Source: Gibbula magus (Eukaryota > Mollusca > Gastropoda > Trochida > Trochidae). Taken from it: a stretch of DNA of 64,000 bases. Of the stretch, positions 56,010-64,000 are shown one piece after another (position 1 is the first letter of the stretch; every line of letters begins with the position of its first letter). The notes under the pieces were generated by a model that was not told the origin of the DNA, did not search any database, and was given only the letters and a program-made list of their open reading frames with translations. The stretch covers positions 53,498,989-53,562,988 of the forward strand of contig OW388297.1 of NCBI GenBank assembly GCA_936450465.1, read 5' to 3'. A program made the translations under genes and the position numbers.

Positions 56010-56546
56010 CAAGGACACGGCAAGGGTATATTCTATGTGCGATGTATTGTTCTGGGACGCAAGACACAAAGGTATATATGCATAACACAGTTCACCACTA
56101 TCTGTTCTTCAGCAGTGGTAGGTGCAGATTATCCACGGATTGGAGACCCGCTCATGTCTGTCTTATCTGAGGGGCAGACATAGTGAGACCTATCCGTGAA
56201 TAAAAGTCAATAGACAACTTTGACCGTTTTCACCTGCATCCACATGTAGTTAAACAGCTTGGTACCTTATTCAGCATGGGACAGATTATCAATTGTTGAG
56301 CTTTTTCAATAGAAGGGGTACCCGGCTTACGACTTGCTAATCTGAAGGTTTAAAAGTTGGCCTTGAACTGGTACATCTGTCCATCATGGCCCTAAGAGTT
56401 TATTCAAATGTGTTGCTGTTCCTACCCAACTTGTGGGAGAACCTGAGAGTTTGTTGGTTTGGTTCCGCTTCCAACACTTATTCATGAACTGGACACGGTC
56501 CTCGGTTCATCCAGACGAAGTCTGCGTCATCCGTTACTCTCTGACA

Positions 56547-57596
56547 TCAACCAACGAATAGGTGTGATCGGAAAGTAGTATACGTTTTGGCAACCTTCTT
56601 CTTCTGTAATTTCCTAAGACGTTTTAAGACATGTTGAACTTTTGGCAACAATTTTTGGAAACGATGTCGAAAATGCCTGATGTTTACATCCATTCTCGAT
56701 CTTGATAATTGACCAGAGTGTTTAACTGTAACAGAACATGGTTATTTGTAAATGCAGATGCAGAAAAAAATCAAAAGTAGTGAGGAATAAAACTTTAAAA
56801 AAAACAACACTTGGTACCCATTAGGAATGATAAGTCAAACTTCATTGTGTTATTAGTTATACTATTTGTTGTGTAAATATAAGTAAACTTTCGTCACATA
56901 TTAAGATAGACATTGGTCAAATGGTGACATTTATGTGAAATTGTACTACTTCAAAGAGGTCACGTCATACAAAATAATTAAAAACTATTAAGGAATATAC
57001 TGACATAAATGATAGCAATAGTGTATAAGCAGTTAGATGTCAATAGGAGAAGTATTATGCTTGTGTAAATTATATAAATTAAATCGTTAGAAACATCTGG
57101 ACCTACATTACAATTTATCACTTGGGTCCGAATACATATAATTAATTGTCAAAGCAATAGAATAATTGAGTAACAGCTATTGACAACTTACCATTCCTAG
57201 ACTCAGAGAATAGACAGAGATGAAGCAAAACGACCAGAAGACGAACCTGCTTCATGGACATGTTGACAAAAATCTTCATTCTGAAAAAACATAAAAAAAT
57301 AAAAGATGAGTACTCTGTTTTGAAATTTAGCGTTTACTACAAAACTTGAAGTGTCAAGACAATACATAATGAACTATGTAAAAAAAATAACAAAGACAAA
57401 AACAAAAACAAATAATTTTCTCAGCGAAAGCAACTCCTATCTCTGTATTAGAATTGCGTTACTGAAGATGATCCAAAATTTGTTTGATAGAAACATAGTA
57501 AGTATGAAAGGTTAAGAACAAGAAAAATGTACTTACAGCAAAGGAGAATATTCTCAGCTCTTGGCAGATGAATGCGATGCGGTGAATGCAGTGAAT
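56547..57596 (-). CDS. Secreted cationic peptide precursor, paralogue B (candidate antimicrobial peptide)
   Basis: Leader exon 1 (about 57596-57537, GTAAGT donor); exon 2 (57280-57192; ATG at 57279, 88 coding bases, GTAAGT donor, phase 1); exon 3 (56725-56547, 179 bases to TGA). The coding segments have exactly the same lengths as in gene A. The signal region MKIFVNMSMKQV / RLLVVLLHLCLFSES is 23/29 identical to A. The mature part (VKHSGQLSRSRMDV, RHFRHRFQKLLPKVQHVL, KRLRKLQKKKVAK, FRSHLFVG) is 34/59 identical. The invariant parts are HSG, SRS, KKKVAK, FRS and the LFVG end. No Cys in the mature peptide; very basic, with one acidic residue. All splice sites and the frame are intact, so it is probably functional. 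Secretion is supported by the signal peptide; a membrane-active or antimicrobial role is inferred. Confidence 0.77.
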
Positions 57597-57619
57597 GATT
57601 CGTCGACAGGTATGTTCTC

Positions 57620-57627
57620 TTTATATA
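57620..57627 (-). promoter_or_regulatory. TATA box of gene B
   Basis: TATATAAA on the minus strand, 31 bases before the A of the initiator TCATTC (A at 57596). Matches the layout at gene A and promoter copy C. Confidence 0.65.
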
Positions 57628-57998
57628 TCCTGATACGAACCAATCCTTGTTTATGGCACGTTTATTTTGAGTAACAAATGTACATTTTCCTTTACTGGGG
57701 GTCTTCTACCATAGGTTATTCGTTCCATGTGGTATATCCCCCGTTAATCTGTTCTCACGTGGTGAAATAAATTTCATCTCAATCACGTTTTCAAGAACGT
57801 TTCAACAGTTTTCAGCATTTTCAATTGTACAACGTTTGCGACAAGGAACCCCCTAACGAAGTTTATAACATGTATAGAACAGGCGATACGAAAATCCTTT
57901 AGAAATATCTGCATTTAGTATATCAAGGTTTAGTTATATATTTGACTATGAATATTTAATGAAGAGCTCTCTCTCTCAAATTGCACGGATATAGATGT

Positions 57999-58472
57999 AA
58001 AATGTTATTTGTCTTTAATACGTTCCAACTAACCATATGTGCTGTTTACAGTACACATAAATTTACTATACCTGCATATTCATCATCAATCGCCAAATAT
58101 ATCATAATTACTAGTTTCCAATTAAATCGAGTAACATCATTATGCATGTGTAGAAACTGAAACTGCACGTCCCATTTACATGCACAGTAGTTGTATGACC
58201 TATTAAACATTATCAAACCAAAATTGTCTTTTTTCCCTGTTGTAAATAAGATTCAAAAATTACGTTTGACTTATTGGCGCGCGTCAATCGCGATGCATTG
58301 TCCGGTTTTCGATCAGAAATCGCTCCTTTTACCTTCATATCGTCAATATACTAAGTCGACTAATATCAAAATGATAATTTTCGGTAACACTCGGTACTTC
58401 TCAACAAAGTAACACATTTTTTATAACATTTGGAATGTGTGAACCCTAACAACACAATGGATGTACCTTTAA
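57999..58472 (+). mobile_element. TTAA-flanked MITE family 1, copy 4 (left end lost)
   Basis: Homologous from AAAATGTTATTTGTCTTTAA to the right end ACACAATGGATGTACCTTT with TTAA at 58469-58472. The left terminus is replaced by unrelated sequence (TCTCTCTCAAATTGCACGG). Confidence 0.85.
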
Positions 58473-58860
58473 GGTGATCTGTAGGGTTATAGTAGGTGAT
58501 TTGTAGGGCCATCATGTAACGATCCGCATTAGATTACCTTGGACCACGACCACTTCCTGTCTACAGTTGTAAGACATGCATGGCGCATGTTAACGTTACA
58601 TCTTGCTGATGATTCATATTTGACGATTTTTTTTATGCTTGTACTCACGAAAACTTTTACATTTTCAGGTCTCCGTTCCGAAGATGCTTATTAGAGGTGG
58701 GTATTGCTAAGATTTTTCATATTACGATATATTGCGATTTTAACTCATGTATTGCGATATGAAATGCAATATATTGCAAGACATTTCTTTTAAGAATAAA
58801 TTACTTGGTTTAGTTATTGCTTGATTGAGAGATAATGAAAGTATACAAAAGTTAACATTG

Positions 58861-58909
58861 TGACGTCAACCAAAAACGACTATGACGTCACGCGCCGATT
58901 ATGACGTTA
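58861..58909. promoter_or_regulatory. Three CRE-like sites at ~20-bp spacing, duplicated at 59.78 kb
   Basis: TGACGTCA at 58861-58868 and 58883-58890 and TGACGTTA at 58902-58909. The same set is repeated from 59776. Spacing and number resemble the cluster at 15089-15136. Each unit also contains CACACATGTGTGT and a CATTGTTATCTAATG palindrome. Confidence 0.45.
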
Positions 58910-59534
58910 CGGCAGCACGCGGTGGTATCACACATGTGTGTAACCAACTCATTGTTATCTAATGAGTGATCTCACCACGGTTGAGTAATACATATTGTTA
59001 TAAATATTAGAGGTGGGTATTGCTAAGATTTTTCATATTACGATATATTGCGATTTTAACTCATGTATTGCGATATGAATTGCAATATATTGCAAGACAT
59101 TTCTTTTAAGAATAAATTACTTGGTTTAGTTATTGCTTGATTGAGAGATAATGAAAGTAATATCCTTGGTTAATAAATCTTGAATAAAACCAGAATACAT
59201 GACTAATTATTGAAAATAAGCGCGTAATTTTGGATTAGGCATGAATAAAAATGCCCTTAGTCTAGTTTCTCTAAAGTAATTATAATCGAGACAAAACTTC
59301 ATTTTAGTCAACTGGACTGGTCAGTCCAATCGTCCAAATATGGAAATAATTATATAAGAATTATTATATCATTATGAGTTTACAAGACGCACTTATCAAC
59401 AGCATCATCTGATCTACAGTCCCAGGACTGGAAATTAACACAATTTAGATCTAATACTTAAATGTTTACACAATATGACAAAAACGAGATGTTACCGAGT
59501 ACATGACAACATATTAACGTATATATATATATAG

Positions 59535-59676
59535 AATACTAAACGATGTATCGTTTGATAACATGTTTATTAAACAAGTAAATGGTTTGGTATTTTAACG
59601 AGCGAAAGCGAGTTCAATACCGATGCCATTCACGAGTTTCATAAACATGTTATCAAACGGGACTGAGTTTAGTATT
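59535..59676. mobile_element. Foldback element 7 with GAGCGAAAGCGAG centre
   Basis: AATACTAAACGATG...CGTTTGATAACATGTTTAT on the left is inverted on the right (ATAAACATGTTATCAAACG...GAGTTTAGTATTT). The centre, TTAACGAGCGAAAGCGAGTT, matches that of element 3 at 14.2 kb although the arms are unrelated. Confidence 0.85.
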
Positions 59677-60156
59677 TTATTTATTACTCAATGATGTAAA
59701 TAGCGCTGAATTACAAGAAAATCGAGTTTTGTGACGCTTACTTCACCCGCTATTGCAGTCGCGCGGTTAACATTGTGACGTCAACCAAAAACGACTATGA
59801 CGTCACGCGCCGATTATGACGTTACGGCAGCACGCGGTGGTATCACACATGTGTGTAACCAACTCATTGTTATCTAATGAGTGATCTCACCACGGTTGAG
59901 TAATAAATATTGTTATAAATATGCCCGGTTAATTTGTTTGTAAAAGACTTGCAGTTTGCTGTTTAAATAAACTATTTCTGGCTGTAATGTTAAACTTTGA
60001 ACAAATATATATTTGTGTTTCAGATTCATGCCATTATTCACGTCATACTCTTGAAACACTCCCCTATACCAAAGAACAAAGTGCATGTTATGCAGTGTAT
60101 AAAATAGTTTCAAAATGTTGCCAGTCCAAGGACTATAGTTGATCCATAAGCTTGTT

Positions 60157-61383
60157 TTTTTTTTGTTTTTTTTTATGTTTTTATTCCCAAGAAATCACAT
60201 TACATATATATGCAAGCATATAGGACAATGTTTACACTTGTTTGTATATAGGAATATGAAGATAAAACAAAAAACCTGTTGATTTGCATGATGTCATCTC
60301 AAATTAAGAAGAGTGTTGACATTCTTGTACACAATGATATGGCCTATTCATTGTAAACAGTAGTTTCTTGCACATGAAATAAAGGGATTGAAATAGAAGA
60401 AACATTGGAAGATCATTGTGAATAAGGTTATATTAATAGAGTGTGGAGTGATGACCAAAACGCAAAGAATTTTGTTTGTTCATTGTTTGAGTAAGCAATG
60501 TATTTGCATAATTTATAGTATCTTCTTATTTCATTTTTAATATGATTAAAATTTGGCTTTGAATCTTTTCTGCTCATATTGTAAATGGTTTTTTTCACAA
60601 TCAGGCAGATTACATTTAACGGATTGTTATTTTTCCCTTTAAAGCCAAAAAGTATATTTTCAAGATTTAATTCAATATGTCCTTCACTCAAGGTTCCAAG
60701 CCATGATGCCAAATCTCTCCACACTCCATATACAATGTTACATTCAAATAATAAATGCTGTACAGATTCTTGCGTCTGTTTACAGAATATGCATAGTGGT
60801 GAATCAATCAAACCAATCTTGTACAAAAACTTATTGGTTGTTAAAATGTTTTGAGTTACCTTGTATTGAAAATATTTCAAATTCACACTTTGTGTGCATC
60901 TATTGGGCATTAAATTAATATTTTCCCATTCAGTCTGTGTAAGTTCTCGTCCCAATCTTTCTTCCCATTTCAGCTGACCTGATGTTCTAGCAAATGCAAA
61001 ATTACATAGTATTTGATAATAATATTTACTTTTCTTACCCATGCTCATCACACCTATGTTAAAAGGGAGAATAGGATATAGTTGTCTATTTTCCAGCATC
61101 TTGACTTTTTTTCTTCAAGTAGTCAGCTACTGCTTTTTTTATACTAAGATATTCAAGGAAGTTGATATTAATGTTAAACTTATCTTTCAGATGTCCTAGG
61201 GAAGCAAAATTTCCATCTTCTTTTAAAATATGACAGAGAAATACAATTCCCTTTTCTTCCCATTTCTTAAAGTAAACTGGCTTCCTATCTATCAAAATAT
61301 TATTATTGCACCATAGTGCCTGGCATAGAATATCTTTTCCTTCAGTAATGTTTTTATAGTGAATATTTAGGTATTCTGACCAT
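60157..61383 (-). mobile_element. 5'-truncated LINE with poly-A tail and perfect 15-bp target duplication
   Basis: ATCCATAAGCTTGTT is found at 60142-60156 and again at 61384-61398. Directly inside the first copy lies a T-rich run (T10-G-T10), which is the poly-A tail on the minus strand. The rest is ORF2 C-terminus reading on the minus strand (separate entry). All signs of target-primed reverse transcription are present, and the empty site can be read directly. Confidence 0.95.
60428..61383 (-). pseudogene. LINE ORF2 C-terminal region (L1/Tx1-like zinc-binding domain), one frameshift
   Basis: From the truncated 5' end: SEYLNIHYKNITEGKDILCQ, ALWCNNNILIDRKPVYFKKW, EEKGIVFLCHILKEDGNFAS, then LSIKKAVADYLKKK. 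A one-base slip in the A7 run near 61107 follows, then MLENRQLYPILPF..., ERLGRELTQTEWENIN, FQYKVTQNILTTNKFLYKIG, LIDSPLCIFCKQTQESVQHL, LFECNIVYGVWRDLASWL and onward to a stop at 60428. C-x2-C...H-x4-C in SPLCIFC...HLLFEC is the zf-RVT motif of L1/Tx1-type ORF2. The endonuclease and polymerase domains are missing. Confidence 0.88.
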
Positions 61384-61399
61384 ATCCATAAGCTTGTTA

Positions 61400-63175
61400 G
61401 TCCTTAACAAATAGTGCCAGTCCCAGAAAGTAGAGCTGACCAGTGTGAGGTAGGTAGACTGGCATTATTGGCATAACTGTGAACATACATGTATATGTAT
61501 ACACTAAAAAAAAATCACAACGATTTCGTTTCCATATATCGACGGTCATCTTCGTCTACTAATGCCTACATAGAATAAAAGCTACAGGGAATGATAGCTA
61601 CACTGTTTGTTGTGATAGTGATACGTTTACCTGGACACAAGTGAACTGTTCCAATATGAGTGTATTAGAGTGCCTAGTACCGTCGAAAATATTCACACAA
61701 CCCAAGAGATAAGTGGATTAAGGAGCAATCTTAGCTAATCCTGGACGTTGACTGAGGCACTTTAAAAATAAGGATAAATCACATTAGAATCGGGGACACA
61801 TATGAATACTGTGTTTATAATGTGAATAATAATATATACATGGAACTAAGCAGCGAATAACAACAATTAAGTTTCCCATTTATCACTTAGATATGTGACT
61901 TTAAATAAAACTAGGTGTTATAAATTATACGTATCTCCAACATTTGTCGTCTGGGGAATCAATATTTCTTAAGTTTGACAATAATGGTTAAGTTACGAAT
62001 GAGTACGTCAGTATGAATTGAAGGAAATTTCATTGAGTGTCTATCAATATTCTATAGATGTTGAGAACTTATGTTACAGGGCTGTACAGTAATTGCATGA
62101 CACCTGGAGCCAATATATAATATCAGTAAGTTTAAGTTATTGTCATAAATATAATAAAATATTGAATTCGTTCGTGTGAATTAAACAAACATTTTATTGG
62201 GTATTTAGTTCATATACTAAATAGTCTATAGACCTATAGGGACATATCTTAAATTGATATGACTTTATTAAATGAACTGGAAGGAATTATAATTTATATA
62301 TAATGATCACATGAGTCAGAAAGTCACAGCAACTATTGGGACTCAGAAGGTGTCCTTCGCCGTTTCAACAACAACGTAAGTAAAATGCTATAAGATAATT
62401 TAAATATTGATACGTATGTTACGTATTACGTATGGTAATTATTTTAAAGTTCTCTATATAATGTTTCTGATTATCTGACATTTGTGACGATCGATTTGAT
62501 CTCAAATGGACAATTACAGGCCCGATGTCATTAACAATTTAAAGTAGAGTAGATAGAAAAAAGCAAGCGGTGAAAAAGAGGTTTTGCTGTTAAATGTTCA
62601 CCAGACGTGTCAATTACAGAGCAACATTTAATTTCAAATGACATTATAACTACTTCGAAGCCTGTTTGTGATTTGCAATAGATACACGTGTATCTTATAT
62701 TAAGGAGAAGGTGAATGCGAATATATAAAACCATAAGAAATACATAAGAAAACATTATTTTCGGGATAACAATTGCTTCATCAGGGAAGATGATATTCCA
62801 CCTGATGAAGGACTTTGTGAGAACTATTTCTATACAGAAAAACATCAAAATGTTAAGCAGACATCATTTTCTAACTTCACAGTCATATAGACGCTGCTTC
62901 CAAGTTATAATCCGTGTAATCCTTCACCGTTTACATGACTTAATTAACGTTTATGCACTCATTAAAAAACGTATAGGCTTACATCAGTCCCAATTGTACA
63001 TTTACTTTGATAACTGAAGAAAACTGCGACACAATAAGCCTTACTATAGTATATAGCATGCCAGTAAATGTGTATCGTCTACAATCACCATTTTATGAGA
63101 AAGCATGATATTCGATGTGGAAAAAGCGAAATATATCAGAAGATTTCCGAATGCTACAATGTGTTATAAATGTAT
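61400..63175. other. Intergenic DNA, nothing recognised
   Basis: A+T-rich, no supported exon. A 105-codon minus-strand open frame at 62531-62848 has hydrophobic stretches but no signal-like start, splice context or family resemblance. Confidence 0.4.
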
Positions 63176-63179
63176 TGTA

Positions 63180-63270
63180 AAAACCGGTTTTCAATAAGCA
63201 TATCGCAATGCGTATCGATTTCATCTTTGAACCGGTTAATACCGGTAAACCGTTTATATTGTGCACCTCT
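63180..63270. repeat. Possible end of a hAT-like element
   Basis: AACCGGTTTTCAATAAGCAT, GAACCGGTTAATACCGGTAA and a terminal GTGCACCTCTA. CACCTCTA is the inverse of the TAGAGGTG start seen at 58692. The other end was not found. Confidence 0.35.
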
Positions 63271-63356
63271 AGTCACCTACCAGACAACAATGCACAAGTA
63301 CACTGATGCTGCAGCTCACAGTTTGAGTACATACATAGTCCATTCTGTGTTTGTAC

Positions 63357-63440
63357 AATCTAAATACATATAGATCAACTGTTCTACATTATGCTAACAA
63401 TCTAAATAAATTTAGATCGACTGTTCTATACTGAACGTAA
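63357..63440. repeat. Two tandem ~43-bp units
   Basis: AATCTAAATACATATAGATC, AACTGTTCTACATTATGCTA is followed by AATCTAAATAAATTTAGATC, GACTGTTCTATACTGAAC. Each contains a TCTAAAT..ATTTAGA palindrome. Confidence 0.75.
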
Positions 63441-64000
63441 TATGAAAAAACTGATTGGTGTTTATGAACAATGGAGGATGAAAAGAAAAAAATCATTCAC
63501 ATGTAAATAAATAGAATGTCATCTGAATCTAGTGTCTCTTCACTAATATTAAACATACATAAGCATATACATCTAAAATAAAGACTATAGATTTTTAAAA
63601 GAATTTCATACTTTGATACTTATTACACGGCTCGAATCTCTCACCTAGCCACACAGAACCTTAACTATACACAGTGTGAACACAAACCTTGCATGCAGTG
63701 AATGGAACGTCTAAAGGCTATTTATTTATGTGCTATTTGTATGAATGAGATAAGGCAAACAAAACAAAACAAATTTTCTCATATCTTAAAAAGAAACTGA
63801 ATTTGAATTTTAGAATTCATGTACTATTTTCTGATCTTGCTCAAGGTGCAATGAAGGTTAAGAATGTATGCAGAATATCATCCTGAATTCTTTTATCTTT
63901 GCCATTTGCCTCGCTCTCATGCTTAAGCGCTTTCTAGATGTGGTGTTGATCCTCTAAGAATAACATGTTTAGCTCGTAATGCTTTTATTGGGAACCACAT

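Larger units (their letters stand above)
58692..59922. repeat. 316-bp unit duplicated in tandem, second copy split by ~606 bp
   Basis: Copy 1 runs 58692-59007. Its first part (TAGAGGTGGGTATTGCTAAG to GAGATAATGAAAGTA) recurs at 59008-59159 and its second part (GTTAACATTGTGACGTCAAC to TTGTTATAAATAT) at 59766-59922, with about one base changed in 157. Part 1 has a hAT-like TAGAGGTG start and TATTGCGATAT repeats. Part 2 carries TGACGTCA sites. The extra 606 bp (59160-59765) hold foldback element 7. Confidence 0.88.

Overview
The window reads as nuclear DNA of a repeat-rich, A+T-rich animal genome. GT-AG introns, TATA/initiator promoters, AATAAA signals, LINE 3' ends, a mariner relic, many MITEs and long microsatellites are all visible, and there is no bacterial-style gene packing. 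A mollusc, probably a gastropod, is my best guess. It rests on the secreted PAN-like/GON-domain gene and on the style of the dispersed repeats ('TAGCTCATCAGG...GACGGACGGACGG' and 'GGTTTAACGCCGC'). This is inference, not a match to a named species.

Real genes are few. (1) At 3.3-4.4 kb (minus) is a secreted protein gene with a signal peptide and the first half of a GON domain; its 3' end is uncertain. (2) The most interesting content is a pair of paralogous three-exon genes on the minus strand, at 36.8-37.9 kb (copy A) and 56.5-57.6 kb (copy B). Each encodes an 88-residue secreted, cysteine-free, strongly basic peptide. Exon lengths, intron phases, stop position, TATA box and initiator all match between copies. 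The signal peptide is more conserved than the mature part, as in antimicrobial-peptide or toxin-like families. A third copy of the promoter and first exon (38.9-39.1 kb) lies upstream of copy A. I do not recognise this family.

The rest is mobile or repetitive DNA. It includes a dead mariner (23.6-24.9 kb), five LINE 3' ends (20.7, 27.2, 35.3-36.7, 48.7 and 60.2 kb, the last with a perfect 15-bp target duplication), two TTAA-flanked MITE families with seven clear copies, a hAT-type MITE with a perfect 8-bp duplication (8.9 kb), and a 2.57-kb TIR element (32.15-34.72 kb) holding SAM-domain-like exons. There are also seven small foldback elements, several with a GAGCGAAAGCGAG-like centre, a 384-bp tandem array (9.5-10.9 kb), a (TC)n tract, and decayed copies of a multi-copy invertebrate ORF family (41.5-42.2 kb).

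Layout: 0-8 kb GON gene and repeats; 8-21 kb repeats, tandem array and foldbacks; 21-29 kb MITEs, mariner and microsatellites; 29.9-39.2 kb cationic-peptide locus A, expanded by a LINE in its presumed 3' UTR and by other elements; 39-54 kb repeats and decayed ORFs; 54-58 kb locus B with MITEs on both sides; 58-64 kb duplicated hAT-like/CRE-rich units, a LINE, and plain AT-rich DNA.
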